The position numbers and the translations under genes are program-made. A stretch of DNA of 64,000 bases from Halalkalibacter oceani. GTDB taxonomy: Bacteria > Bacillota > Bacilli > Bacillales > Bacillaceae_D. Positions 9,380-18,215 of this stretch are shown here, piece by piece. Each line of letters starts with the position of its first letter. Within the stretch, counting starts at the first letter, position 1. The notes under the pieces are model-generated. The model was not told where the DNA came from, did no database searches, and was given only the letters and a program-made list of their open reading frames with translations. The stretch covers positions 1-64,000 of the forward strand of contig NZ_JAMBOS010000010.1 in assembly GCF_023715705.1 (NCBI RefSeq), read 5' to 3'.

Positions 9380-10396
9380 ATGAGCGAGGCACGAAAGGTG
9401 AAAATACTCGTCTTAATCAACAAGATTTGGGTTTATATAAAGCACCAGCCGAAAATGGATATGATCCGCGCTCTCGAGAAATACGCCGATGTTGAATATT
9501 GGCATGAATCGGGAGATATCCGGGAGATTTTAGCCGGTTTGGATCATCGGCCGGATTTTATTTTTCACTACGACATCGCTTGGAGGTACGGTCTGGCGCC
9601 AAAGATCACGGGTCTGGGACAAGTCGATATCCCTAAAGGTTGCTATGTGATTGACGTTGACTGGAAGCCAGAGGAACGCAGGAAATATTTCGATGAAAAT
9701 AAAGTCGATATGATCTTTTCTGCGACGAAGCACCCGTTTTTACAGTTGTTTCCTCAATATAGTGAGCGGCTTTGCTGGTGGCCATGGGCGATCAATCCAG
9801 CTGTAATGAAGGACTGGAAGGAAAAGAAAGACATTGATACGTTATTAATGGGTCTCGTTTATATTGAAGACAAAAGTCGCCTGCCTGCTGACAAAAGCCC
9901 GAAAGCGATGCCAGTTAAAGGAAGGTACGCGTTTCGGGACGCTGTATTGGAGAGAATGCGGACAGAACCAGGCTTTGTCTATCAGCCCCACCCTGGACAT
10001 CGGGTCATCGCCTCAGCGAAAAACGAGGAGGTGTTGGTTAACGAGCGCTATGCGCGCGAGTTAAACCGGGCAAAAATCTTTTATACGTGCGGAAGCCGCA
10101 TTAATGCCGGCGGGATTGCCGTACTGAAGTTTTTTGAAGCACTTGCCTGCAAAACCTTGCTGCTGGCGGAAACGAACTTGGAAATCGCGGAGCTGGGCTT
10201 TGCCGATCAAGTTCATTATGTTGCCTGTACCGTCGACACATTTTATGAACAAACACAGTACTATTTAAAAAACGAGGCTGAACGACAGCGGATTAGCCAG
10301 GCTGGCTATGAATTCATTCATCGGCACCATACGATTGACCAAAGAGCGATCCAAATGATCGAAGCGATTAAGGAAAAATGTCAGATTCGTTTATGA
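9380..10396 (+). CDS. CgeB-like glycosyltransferase family 1 protein
   Basis: A 338-aa protein with the C-terminal signature of spore-maturation protein CgeB and related glycosyltransferases (Glyco_trans_1_2): a glycine-containing loop INAGGIAVLKFFEALACKT, then a stretch ending HHTIDQRAIQM. The N-terminal half has a Rossmann-like start (VKILVLINKIW). The ribosome binding site is AGGGGTGAG. It lies as a single gene between spoVK and hflX with a terminator before it. CgeB in B. subtilis helps decorate the spore surface; here a sporulation or surface-polysaccharide role is inferred only from similarity and from the spoVK neighbour. Donor and acceptor sugars cannot be deduced. Confidence 0.8.
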   Translation: MSEARKVKILVLINKIWVYIKHQPKMDMIRALEKYADVEYWHESGDIREILAGLDHRPDFIFHYDIAWRYGLAPKITGLGQVDIPKGCYVIDVDWKPEERRKYFDENKVDMIFSATKHPFLQLFPQYSERLCWWPWAINPAVMKDWKEKKDIDTLLMGLVYIEDKSRLPADKSPKAMPVKGRYAFRDAVLERMRTEPGFVYQPHPGHRVIASAKNEEVLVNERYARELNRAKIFYTCGSRINAGGIAVLKFFEALACKTLLLAETNLEIAELGFADQVHYVACTVDTFYEQTQYYLKNEAERQRISQAGYEFIHRHHTIDQRAIQMIEAIKEKCQIRL

Positions 10397-10437
10397 GTCT
10401 TCACTGCCCCTCCTTTCTGCTGCCGTTTCATGGTAAG

Positions 10438-10456
10438 ATGAACAATGATTGTTCAT
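10438..10456. promoter_or_regulatory. Perfect 9-bp-arm palindrome upstream of hflX
   Basis: ATGAACAAT and ATTGTTCAT flank a single central G, giving a 19-bp inverted repeat 25 bp before the hflX start. There is no T-run, so it is unlikely to be a terminator; its size suits a dimeric repressor operator. The regulator is unknown. Confidence 0.5.
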
Positions 10457-10480
10457 ACTAAATGGAAGACTAGCTGAAGG

Positions 10481-11764
10481 ATGTGGAGTAGTGTGCAGGA
10501 AGTCCGGCAAAGGGAAACGGAAAAGGTTATTTTAGTCGGTTGTCAATTTAGCGAGGATGATGACAGCTTTGCACGTTCAATGGATGAATTAGCAAGCCTC
10601 GTGAAAACAGCAAAGGGAACCGTTGTTGCAGTGGTGACGCAAAAACGGCAGAAGGTCGAACCCTCCACGTACATTGGTCGGGGAAAGGTCGATGAAATCA
10701 TCGCCTTAATTGAAGAAAAGCAGGCCGATACAATTGTCTTTAACGATGAGCTGTCACCAAGTCAGGTTCGCAATATGCATGTCCGGACAAAGGTGACAAT
10801 TATTGATCGGACACAGTTGATTTTGGATATTTTCGCGGCGCGAGCCCAGTCCAGAGAAGGGAAGCTGCAGGTGGAGCTGGCACAGCTCTCGTATTTATTG
10901 CCGCGTTTGGCTGGACAAGGGCTGGCCCTTTCCCGGCAAGGCGGGGGAATCGGCTCGAAAGGACCAGGGGAAACCCAATTGGAATCAGACCGTAGACATA
11001 TTCGCCGCCGGATGGATGAGATCAAGCATCAGCTGGAAGCCGTCGTTGGGCATCGTCAGCGCTACCGTGAACGGCGAAAGCAGAATGAGGTCTTGCAAAT
11101 TGCGATTGTCGGCTATACGAATGCCGGTAAGTCGACCTTGTTAAACCGGCTAACAGCGGCGGATACGCTTGAGGAAAATCAGCTTTTCGCGACACTTGAT
11201 CCAACGACAAGGCAGTTCATTTTGCCAAGTGGTCTGCAGGTGCTCTTATCGGATACGGTCGGTTTTATCCAGGATTTGCCCACGACGCTTGTCGCCGCTT
11301 TTCGCTCGACATTGGAGGAGCTGCAGCACGCTCATTTGCTACTGCATGTTGTCGACAGCTCCAATCCGGATTATCACCAGCACGAGCGGACGGTGAGGAC
11401 GTTAGTCGAAGAGCTGGGGGCCGATCAGATCCCGCAGCTGTTGGTGTATAATAAAGCTGACGAGCAAGTCGAGGATTTTTTTCCAACACGGACAGAGGAC
11501 TCGGTTGAGGTCAGCGCATTTGAGCAGGAAGATGTAAATGAATTAAAGAATGTCATTGAAGAAAAGCTGATTGAACAGCTTATGCCTTATCGTGTCATGC
11601 TTTCTCCTGACGAGGGACGTTTACTTGCGCGCTGCAAACAGGAAACGTTGCGCAGTGTCCAGCGGTGGGATGAAGCGGAGGAGCAATACGAGGTAAGCGG
11701 CTATGTCAGTCAGCATACCGCATTAGGACAAGAATTACGGAATCGGATGAAAGATGAGGAATAA
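10481..11764 (+). CDS. hflX: Ribosome-associated GTPase HflX
   Basis: A 427-aa HflX (YnbA) with an N-terminal HflX domain (THIGRGK-like segment YIGRGKVDEI) and a central GTPase domain: G1 GYTNAGKST, G3 DTVGF, G4 NKAD. HflX splits or rescues stalled 70S ribosomes after stress. The linker contains the conserved GQGxALSRQGGGIGSKGPGE region (GGGIGSKGPGETQLE). The start is uncertain: ATG 10481 directly follows AAGG, and GTG 10493 is close after GGAG. The lyase gene starts 6 bp after the stop, so the two are co-transcribed. A palindromic candidate operator lies just upstream. Confidence 0.95.
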   Translation: MWSSVQEVRQRETEKVILVGCQFSEDDDSFARSMDELASLVKTAKGTVVAVVTQKRQKVEPSTYIGRGKVDEIIALIEEKQADTIVFNDELSPSQVRNMHVRTKVTIIDRTQLILDIFAARAQSREGKLQVELAQLSYLLPRLAGQGLALSRQGGGIGSKGPGETQLESDRRHIRRRMDEIKHQLEAVVGHRQRYRERRKQNEVLQIAIVGYTNAGKSTLLNRLTAADTLEENQLFATLDPTTRQFILPSGLQVLLSDTVGFIQDLPTTLVAAFRSTLEELQHAHLLLHVVDSSNPDYHQHERTVRTLVEELGADQIPQLLVYNKADEQVEDFFPTRTEDSVEVSAFEQEDVNELKNVIEEKLIEQLMPYRVMLSPDEGRLLARCKQETLRSVQRWDEAEEQYEVSGYVSQHTALGQELRNRMKDEE

Positions 11765-11770
11765 CAGAAT

Positions 11771-13033
11771 ATGTACAGTCAATTGCACCATCAAAGGCAG
11801 CTGAAAGAGCTGACAGAAACGATTGAAAAAAACATTCACGCCCACCATCAGGAGATAGAAGCGGTCGCCTGTGAAAACCAGGCAAAGGTGATGCGTTCTT
11901 TTCGCAAGCATCAAGTAGCTGACTTTCATTTTACCCCTTCAACCGGTTACGGGTATGATGACAGCGGGCGTGACACACTTGAAGCGATTTATGCAGACGT
12001 GTTTGGAGGCGAGGCGGCGCTTGTCCGCCCGCAGATTATATCCGGGACCCATGCGATTGCCACGGCTTTATTCGGGATTTTGCGGCCGGGGGACGAGCTT
12101 TTGTATATTACGGGAAAGCCGTATGACACCTTGGAGGAAATCGTCGGCATTCGTGGAAACGGAAAAGGATCGCTCAAGGATTTTCAGGTTGATTATAATG
12201 CGATTCCATTATTGGAATCGGGCTGGATCGATGAACAGCGAATTAAAGAAGCGTTAAACAGCAAAACGAAGGTCATTGGCATCCAGCGCTCAAAAGGCTA
12301 CGGCAACCGCCCGTCCTTTACGATCGAGCAAATCGGACAGATGATCAGCTTTATTCGCAGCTTGAAGGAGGACGCGATTATCTTTGTCGATAATTGCTAT
12401 GGTGAATTTGTCGAAACGAAGGAGCCGTGTGATGTTGGCGCTGACATTATCGCCGGTTCGCTTATTAAAAATCCAGGCGGGGGCATCGTGAAAACCGGAG
12501 GCTATCTCGTCGGCAGACGGGAGCTGATCGAGCTTGCTTCCTATCGCCTCGCTGCTCCAGGGATCGGCGCGGAAGGCGGGGCGAGCCTGTACAGTCTGCT
12601 TGAAATGTACCAGGGTTTTTTCCTTGCCCCCCATGTTGTCTCACAAGCAGTAAAAGGCGCTGTTTTCACCGCCGCCGCCCTAGAAGCGCTTGGGATGGAA
12701 ACGACGCCGAGCTGGGAGACGAGACGCACCGATTTAATCCAATCCGTCACCTTTCCAACGGCGGAAAAAATGATTACATTCTGTCAGGCAATCCAGGCGG
12801 CTTCCCCTGTAAACGCCCATGTTTCGCCGCAGCCAAGCGCGATGCCGGGCTATCAGGACAAAGTCATTATGGCAGCGGGGACCTTTATTCAAGGAGCAAG
12901 CATTGAGCTGACAGCGGATGGACCGATCCGTCCTCCGTATGTCGCTTATGTGCAGGGTGGGCTAACATATGAGCATGTGAAAATTGCCGTTCTGCAGGCG
13001 ATTGATTCAATTATCGAACAGGATATTGACTAG
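11771..13033 (+). CDS. ynbB: PLP-dependent methionine gamma-lyase family protein (YnbB)
   Basis: A 420-aa fold-type I PLP enzyme of the group annotated as aluminium resistance or methionine gamma-lyase family. The cofactor Lys is in AGSLIKNPGGGIVKTGGY; the upstream SGTHA and VDNCYGEF segments fit PLP phosphate and ring contacts. It follows hflX by 6 bp and precedes glnR, the B. subtilis order. The true substrate of YnbB is not established as far as I know, so methionine cleavage should be treated as a family label. Confidence 0.9.
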   Translation: MYSQLHHQRQLKELTETIEKNIHAHHQEIEAVACENQAKVMRSFRKHQVADFHFTPSTGYGYDDSGRDTLEAIYADVFGGEAALVRPQIISGTHAIATALFGILRPGDELLYITGKPYDTLEEIVGIRGNGKGSLKDFQVDYNAIPLLESGWIDEQRIKEALNSKTKVIGIQRSKGYGNRPSFTIEQIGQMISFIRSLKEDAIIFVDNCYGEFVETKEPCDVGADIIAGSLIKNPGGGIVKTGGYLVGRRELIELASYRLAAPGIGAEGGASLYSLLEMYQGFFLAPHVVSQAVKGAVFTAAALEALGMETTPSWETRRTDLIQSVTFPTAEKMITFCQAIQAASPVNAHVSPQPSAMPGYQDKVIMAAGTFIQGASIELTADGPIRPPYVAYVQGGLTYEHVKIAVLQAIDSIIEQDID

Positions 13034-13068
13034 TTGTTCATCGTGTTTTGTAAAGAATGGTAATTCGA

Positions 13069-13118
13069 TGTCAACTAACCTGACATATGTTGACACGGTA
13101 TGTGACATCTAGTAGAAT
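13069..13118 (+). promoter_or_regulatory. glnR promoter with two GlnR boxes
   Basis: A sigma-A promoter TTGACA (13090-13095), 17-bp spacer, TAGAAT (13113-13118) lies 29 bp before glnR. GlnR box 1 at 13069-13085 matches TGTNA-N7-TNACA exactly; box 2 at 13091-13107 reads TGACA-N7-TGACA, one mismatch, and covers the -35 and spacer. This fits autorepression of glnRA under nitrogen excess. Confidence 0.9.
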
Positions 13119-13146
13119 AAAATAGAGAGCGAAGGAGGTTGCTGAC

Positions 13147-13542
13147 ATGAACGATAAAGTTCGTCGAAATATGCCTTTGTTTCCGATTGGAATTGTCATG
13201 CAGTTAACAGAATTAACTGCCAGACAAATTCGTTATTATGAACAACACGGTCTTGTCGCACCGGCAAGAACAAAAGGAAACCAGCGTTTGTTTTCCTTTT
13301 ACGATGTTGATAGACTGTTAGAAATTAAAGCCTTAATTGAACAGGGCGTCAACATTTCCGGGGTGAAACAGGTCATTCAGCTGAAGCAGCAGGCGCAAAA
13401 TCATGCCGAATCAGAAAAGAAAACAGATAAAAACATGAGCGACCGTGAGCTGAGAAAGCACTTGAAGAATGAGCTTGTCATGGCCGGCCGAATGGGACGC
13501 GCTTCCATCATCCAAGGTCAGTTATCACGTTTCTTTCATTAA
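13147..13542 (+). CDS. glnR: MerR-family nitrogen regulator GlnR
   Basis: A 131-aa MerR-type repressor. The winged helix-turn-helix is at the N-terminus ([19 protein letters not shown]), with a C-terminal tail that in B. subtilis senses feedback-inhibited glutamine synthetase. The ribosome binding site is GAAGGAGG. Two GlnR boxes overlap its own promoter. It is followed by glnA after an unusually long gap of 256 bp. Confidence 0.96.
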   Translation: MNDKVRRNMPLFPIGIVMQLTELTARQIRYYEQHGLVAPARTKGNQRLFSFYDVDRLLEIKALIEQGVNISGVKQVIQLKQQAQNHAESEKKTDKNMSDRELRKHLKNELVMAGRMGRASIIQGQLSRFFH

Positions 13543-13798
13543 TAAGAATTAAATAAATGAAATAGAAAAAAAGAGGTAGATGAAGGAAAGAAGTGGGTAA
13601 AGGAAAAGAGAGCTTGAATGACTCGAATCGGAAAAGAACGTACAAGACTTTTTTGATGACAAGTCATGCTCTGGATTACATTGCTTTATAGATGAAATAA
13701 AGGATACTCATTATTTAAAACGATTAAGAAAAAACAACGTCTCTTTAGTGGAGAATTTGTTTTTCTAAATAAATGATTTTGAAAGGGGATTACATAGG
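13543..13798 (+). other. Long AT-rich glnR-glnA intergenic region
   Basis: 256 bp separates genes that are normally close together. No terminator, promoter with good spacing or RNA structure stands out. One open frame of about 49 codons ending TAA near 13767 (…LKRLRKNNVSLVENLFF) has no start codon or ribosome binding site; it could be a gene remnant or chance. A good ribosome binding site for glnA (GAAAGGGGA) lies at the end. Confidence 0.5.
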
Positions 13799-15148
13799 AT
13801 GGCAAAGTATACGCAAGACGACATTATGCGCATTGCAAATGAAGAAAACGTTCGTTTTATTCGTCTTCAATTTACCGACTTATTAGGAATTATTAAAAAT
13901 GTAGAGATACCGGTTGATCAATTGCCAAAGGCGCTTGACAACAAAATGATGTTTGACGGTTCTTCGATTGAAGGGTTTGTTCGTATCGAGGAATCTGATA
14001 TGTATCTATATCCGGATTTAGACACATGGGTCATTTTCCCTTGGACACCGGAAAAAGGCAAGGTAGCCCGCCTTATTTGTGACATTTATCAGCCTGGAAA
14101 GCCTGGCGAAGAGCCGACTCCATTTGAAGGAGATCCGCGCGGCATCCTTAAGCGAGTGTTGAGCGAAGCGAAGCAGCAGGGCTTCACCGCTTTCAACATC
14201 GGACCTGAGCCGGAGTTTTTCCTTTTCAAAAATGATGAAAAGGGAGAGCCGACGCTTGAACTGAATGACAAAGGTGGTTACTTTGACCTTGCGCCAACTG
14301 ACTTAGGTGAAAACTGCCGTCGTGATATCGTGCTTGAGCTTGAAGACATGGGCTTTGATATCGAGGCTTCTCACCACGAAGTAGCCCCTGGTCAGCACGA
14401 AATTGACTTTAAATATGCAGATGCGGTGACAGCCTGCGACAACATTCAAACGTTTAAGCTCGTTGTTAAGACGATTGCTCGCAAGCACGGCCTTCACGCG
14501 ACATTCATGCCAAAGCCGTTATTCGGCGTAAACGGTTCAGGAATGCATTGTAACATGTCACTATTCGACAAAGACGGCAATGTGTTCTATGACGAATCAA
14601 CAGACAGTCAGCTCAGCGAAACGGCGATGCACTTTCTCGGCGGAATTCTTAAGCATGCGGAAGCTTTTACCGCACTTACGAACCCGATCGTCAACTCGTA
14701 CAAGCGTCTCGTTCCTGGCTATGAAGCACCTGTCTATGTCGCATGGTCGATGCGCAACCGCAGTCCGCTTGTCCGGATTCCATCGTCTCGCGGCGTAAGT
14801 ACGCGTATTGAAGTTCGCAGCCCGGACCCTGCAGCAAACCCTTATCTTGCGATGGCAGCGATGCTCGCGGCAGGCCTTGACGGCATTAAGAAGAAATTAA
14901 CGCCGCCACCGGCAACAGACCGCAACATCTACGTGATGAGCAAGGAAGAGCGGATCGAAGAAGGAATTAACGATCTTCCAGCTACATTGAAAGAAGCGGT
15001 TGACAAGCTGATCAGCGACGATGTGCTTGTTGAAGCTCTCGGCGAACACGCAGTTGAGCACTTTGTAGAAGCAAAAGAAATCGAATGGGATATGTTCCGC
15101 ACCCAAGTTCACCCTTGGGAACGCGACCAATACCTGCAAAACTACTAA
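13799..15148 (+). CDS. glnA: Type I glutamine synthetase
   Basis: A 449-aa GS-I enzyme that makes glutamine from glutamate, ammonia and ATP. Motifs include [25 protein letters not shown], the glutamate-binding [14 protein letters not shown], and NRSPLVRIP. There is no adenylylation-site region, as expected for the GS-Ialpha type of Firmicutes, which is controlled by feedback inhibition and by GlnR. Codon use and length are normal. A strong terminator follows the stop. Confidence 0.98.
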   Translation: MAKYTQDDIMRIANEENVRFIRLQFTDLLGIIKNVEIPVDQLPKALDNKMMFDGSSIEGFVRIEESDMYLYPDLDTWVIFPWTPEKGKVARLICDIYQPGKPGEEPTPFEGDPRGILKRVLSEAKQQGFTAFNIGPEPEFFLFKNDEKGEPTLELNDKGGYFDLAPTDLGENCRRDIVLELEDMGFDIEASHHEVAPGQHEIDFKYADAVTACDNIQTFKLVVKTIARKHGLHATFMPKPLFGVNGSGMHCNMSLFDKDGNVFYDESTDSQLSETAMHFLGGILKHAEAFTALTNPIVNSYKRLVPGYEAPVYVAWSMRNRSPLVRIPSSRGVSTRIEVRSPDPAANPYLAMAAMLAAGLDGIKKKLTPPPATDRNIYVMSKEERIEEGINDLPATLKEAVDKLISDDVLVEALGEHAVEHFVEAKEIEWDMFRTQVHPWERDQYLQNY

Positions 15149-15153
15149 GATGG

Positions 15154-15188
15154 AAACCCCTTGGCACTGCTGGTGCCGGGGGTTTTTT
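15154..15188 (+). terminator. Intrinsic terminator after glnA
   Basis: AAACCCC...GGCAC pairs with GTGCC...GGGGTTT around a TGCTG loop and runs into TTTTTT. Confidence 0.92.
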
Positions 15189-15256
15189 GCTTGTGGGGAT
15201 AAAAAGAAAAAGTCGGGTCGTTTGAAAAAGTGCGTACATAAGGAGTGACAAATGCG

Positions 15257-15352
15257 GTGATTGATTTTATCCTAAATAATTTGATCTTTATCATTGGAGC
15301 GATAGCGGTAATTATTTCCTGCAAATATATTCCGCTGATTAGGAAATGTTAA
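15257..15352 (+). CDS. Possible 31-aa membrane peptide
   Basis: A GTG-started frame encodes about 31 aa, mostly one hydrophobic segment (FIIGAIAVIISCKYIPLI). AAGGAG lies 11 bases before the GTG, a little far. It sits at the edge of a region of decayed genes, so it may be a fragment rather than a functional peptide. Confidence 0.3.
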   Translation: MIDFILNNLIFIIGAIAVIISCKYIPLIRKC

Positions 15353-15385
15353 TGAAATTGCCACTATTAATCAAGGAAGGTTCGT

Positions 15386-15702
15386 ATGGACAAACAGGGA
15401 ACAATTAAGAATATTAAAATGAAGTCATCGCAACGTTCGCGGACACTTTTGATGTCATTTCATGCAACATGCAGGCAGGGGATGCGGAAGCGCATTTGCT
15501 TTATATAAAAAGCTTGTGAGCTCGTCGATGAGCAACAGCTGGCGCAAGTAAAGGAAAAGATTAGCCGGATTGATATTTTTAACGGCGTTGCGTTATCTTG
15601 CTTTTTTTAATTAGCACGTTTTTACTGGGGCTGTACTGGGCTGACCTATCACATTGACGTCGAGGTTGATTTAAAAGCCCCTGCGGTTATAAGGTAAATG
15701 TC
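15386..15702 (+). pseudogene. Decayed spore germination gerA-type gene (N-terminal remnant)
   Basis: Two frames read consecutively give a GerA/GerKA-like N-terminal domain: ATFADTFDVISCNMQAGDAE with LLYIK (15424-15510), then in the +2 frame ELVDEQQLAQVKEKISRID (15518-15580). In the family this reads ...F..S.D...R...G....LLYI.GLVDE.... The break lies at an A-run near 15505-15511, and further stops follow. Upstream, NIKM fits the preceding helix in yet another frame. No membrane domain remains. Downstream frames up to about 15700 have only short open stretches. An intact gerA-type operon is present at 23.9-27.6 kb. Confidence 0.6.
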
Positions 15703-15750
15703 AAAAGGAGCTTGCTCAAAGGATAAAAGTCCTTTGAGCCGGCTCCTTTT
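15703..15750. terminator. Bidirectional terminator
   Basis: Nested arms AAAAGGAGC...CTCAAAGGA and TCCTTTGAG...GCTCCTTTT form a long stem with A-run on one side and T-run on the other. It serves the minus-strand lipoprotein gene ending at 15767. Confidence 0.8.
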
Positions 15751-15766
15751 CGCAGCGCTGCTTCGA

Positions 15767-16798
15767 TTATGATTCAGTGTCTATCGACGATAAAATCTCG
15801 GTAAACAATTCGATGTCGTTTGTTAATTTTTCATGATAGTCCTCTGAACCGAGCCAGCCTTCCCGAAGATGCAAATAGGAATTTTGCTCAAACTCTTTAT
15901 ATTCAGGAGAATCATAAATATCTTTGACCGTTTCTTCCAGCAGCTCAATAATTTCGGTCGGCACCTCGTTGCGGATCATTAAGCCGCGTTCGACGCCAGT
16001 CGTGATGTCATAGCCCATTTCCACGCTTGTCGGTACATCCGGGAAATCCTCAATCCGCTCATCAGCGAAGAAGAGGACAGGCTCCATTTCTCCCGCCTCG
16101 ATAGAAGAGGCGACAGGACCGACTTCTTCCAGCATCGCATCAATATGGCCACCGAGAAGTGCCGCATGCATTTGACCGGCGCCTTCAAACGGGATGAATT
16201 CAATCGCCAGCTCGGTTTCAGCGTGAAGCATCGTAAAAACGATATGATCGGTCGTGCCGATACCCGTACCACCGATCTTTATTGTTCTTGTTTTCGTTTC
16301 CTCAAACAAATCGTCGATGTTTTCAAAAGTGTCTGGTTTGATCTGTAACGCAAATGTATCACTTTGCAGGCGGGCTATCGGTGTAAAGACATTTAGTTGA
16401 TTATCCGTATTTGTTCCCATTGCCACTTGAATCGGGAGAGCACCGGTCGCGACAATCGTATAACCGTCAGCCGGTTCGTTCGCCCCGATTTCCTTCGCGA
16501 TAACACCGCCTGCTCCCTCATGATTGATTACGTTAACATTAACCCCGAGTCTGTCTTCGAGGCCGGCTGCTACCTGGCGCGAAAATGTATCCATTCCACC
16601 GCCTGCTCCATGCCCGACTAAAATCACGATATCCCTTGTCGGATAATCGAGGCTTGCCGCTCCTTCATCAGTTGTTTCATCTGTTTGTTGGTCTTGCTCA
16701 GCCGGATCCTCTGTATTCGTCTGCTCGCTCTGTCCGCAGGCGATCAAGCCGAAGCTGATTCCGATTGCGCATAAAATAATAAATAATGGCTTTCTCAT
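15767..16798 (-). CDS. Orphan TctC/Bug-family solute-binding lipoprotein
   Basis: A 343-aa tripartite tricarboxylate transporter receptor-type protein. The lipobox is FGLIACGQ after a short Lys/Arg N-terminus, followed by an acidic Gln/Thr-rich linker. The mature part has the family signature DIVILVGHGAGGGMDTFSRQ (phosphate/carboxylate clamp region), VINHEGAGG and IKIGGTGIGTTDH. ATG 16798 is chosen because GGGGGAAAGAG is upstream; an ATG six codons earlier has no ribosome binding site. The TctA and TctB membrane partners are not in the window. It could work with a distant transporter or act as a sensor component. Confidence 0.88.
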   Translation of the reverse strand: MRKPLFIILCAIGISFGLIACGQSEQTNTEDPAEQDQQTDETTDEGAASLDYPTRDIVILVGHGAGGGMDTFSRQVAAGLEDRLGVNVNVINHEGAGGVIAKEIGANEPADGYTIVATGALPIQVAMGTNTDNQLNVFTPIARLQSDTFALQIKPDTFENIDDLFEETKTRTIKIGGTGIGTTDHIVFTMLHAETELAIEFIPFEGAGQMHAALLGGHIDAMLEEVGPVASSIEAGEMEPVLFFADERIEDFPDVPTSVEMGYDITTGVERGLMIRNEVPTEIIELLEETVKDIYDSPEYKEFEQNSYLHLREGWLGSEDYHEKLTNDIELFTEILSSIDTES

Positions 16799-16981
16799 CT
16801 GTTCTCTTTCCCCCATTTGTGCGTTTACTTATAAAACATACAAAACAGCTATGTTTTATAAGTATTGTAATAATAGTATCATATTTCTGAAAAATGACAA
16901 CGCATAATTTAATTTTTCTTTGTTTTACAGCGGACAAATCGGGAATAAAACAGGTAACCATCATGAAAAGGAGAGATAAAA

Positions 16982-17146
16982 GTGGAAAAAAGTAATCTGG
17001 AAATGAACATGAGTAAGCAAGCGGCAGAAAGGCGTAAGCAGCTGGAAAAGGAATTAAAAAGCCAATTTAAAAATCCGATTATTCATAAAGCGATTAAAAG
17101 CGATGAAGTCTACGTTCCTTTAAAAGTGGAGAAGCTTTGGGGTTAA
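16982..17146 (+). CDS. Small charged protein of 54 aa, unknown
   Basis: GTG start with AAAAGGAGAG nine bases upstream. The product begins MEKSNLEMNMSKQAAERRKQ, has a basic, helix-prone middle and ends VYVPLKVEKLWG. There is no signal peptide or membrane segment. A good bidirectional terminator follows 10 bp after the stop, supporting a real transcription unit. I do not recognise the family. Confidence 0.65.
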   Translation: MEKSNLEMNMSKQAAERRKQLEKELKSQFKNPIIHKAIKSDEVYVPLKVEKLWG

Positions 17147-17155
17147 ATAGTAAAA

Positions 17156-17191
17156 AAACAGAAGTCGACTGCCTAACGTTGACTTCTGTTT
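17156..17191. terminator. Bidirectional terminator between convergent genes
   Basis: AAACAGAAGTC (17156-17166) pairs with GACTTCTGTTT (17181-17191) around a 14-nt loop, with an A-run upstream and Ts at the 3' arm. It lies between the 54-aa gene and the convergent membrane protein gene. Confidence 0.8.
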
Positions 17192-17192
17192 G

Positions 17193-17765
17193 CTATATAA
17201 CCGGCTCTCTTTTTTTTAAGTATTTGAATAGGGCGGTAAACGCATAAGCGGCGTAAGCGACTAATATGTCAATCAAAAATAAATAAAACAGATTCATCCC
17301 TTTGTGTAGCGTAAGTAAGCCGGCCATTCTTGAAAGCGCGCCGAACCCGAAAGAAAAGAGGATGGAACCGAAAAGCGCACAAAGAAAAAAGCTTTTCTGG
17401 CGATTGCTGCAATATTGATACAGCAGCATAAATGTAACCGGAAAGAGTACAGCGGTAATCGTGATGCCGGACGGAAGTACATACGTTAAACGATGAGGAT
17501 GGTCAATCAGGTTATACATGGAAAGCATTTGATCAATATTTGACCAGAGGACGTGAGCCGTATAGCCATAAAAGGATATTTCGAAAAATCTGGTCCGATC
17601 AAGCTTTTTATACAAAAAAACAAGTGGTAATAAAATGGTTAATAAATTAACCCAGAAGTACCAGGTGGAATAACCAGAGTATAAATGCCAGTAATCAGAA
17701 TTTAATTCGAGCAGTTTCTCTTTTGTTCGGTAAATTTCCGAGTAAAGCTCGTGTTCTTCATTCAT
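17193..17765 (-). CDS. CBO0543-like multi-pass membrane protein
   Basis: A 190-aa protein with about five hydrophobic segments (for example NLLTILLPLVFLY, ITAVLFPVTFMLLY, FFLCALFGSILFSFGFGA, FYLFLIDILVAYAAYAF). The segment NSDYWHLYSGYSTWYFWVN near the N-terminus resembles the CBO0543 family found in spore-formers. Start ATG 17765 has GGAGGG upstream. Function is unknown. Family assignment is from memory of the pattern and is moderately sure. Confidence 0.8.
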   Translation of the reverse strand: MNEEHELYSEIYRTKEKLLELNSDYWHLYSGYSTWYFWVNLLTILLPLVFLYKKLDRTRFFEISFYGYTAHVLWSNIDQMLSMYNLIDHPHRLTYVLPSGITITAVLFPVTFMLLYQYCSNRQKSFFLCALFGSILFSFGFGALSRMAGLLTLHKGMNLFYLFLIDILVAYAAYAFTALFKYLKKREPVI

Positions 17766-18215
17766 CCTTTACCCTCCTAAATGTTAAAAAAGGAATTTGC
17801 CTTACTATTGTTCGAAGCTGGCTGCCATCCTATACAAAACGGCCCTAAGGTCAAAAAGAAAATAAGAAATAAATCATGTTTGAAGGAAGAAAGGAATGGG
17901 TAATTATCAGTAATCAACGAGGGGGGGAGGAATCGGAAGGGAGGAAAGGACCATCACTAAAGTTTCGGCCTTGGGCCAATGTGATGCATCTGCAGCAATG
18001 GACCGTAATCTGGCGAACGTAAGAAAAGATGATAAATATGTCATGTTTAAAGAAAGACTTCTTCATAAAAAACACAATGGCTTTACCTCTTTACATACTG
18101 GTTAAAGGATATGTCAAAGGGCAACCTTGGTCATATCCTCATTTGCTTTAAAAAAGGGACAAACGTTGCACAGAGGGCGGAAAATGAATGGTTCTGCAAG
18201 GAAGGAGGCAGGAAG
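17766..18215 (+). other. Intergenic region with weak ORF traces
   Basis: 450 bp with no convincing gene. An ATG frame at 17877 gives 48 codons (ending LQQWTVIWRT), and an overlapping frame open from about 17914 to 18105 ends KERLLHKKHNGFTSLHTG; it has a GGGAGGAAAGG sequence but no standard start codon after it. The two could be pieces of one frameshifted gene. No tRNA or riboswitch signature was seen. Confidence 0.4.
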
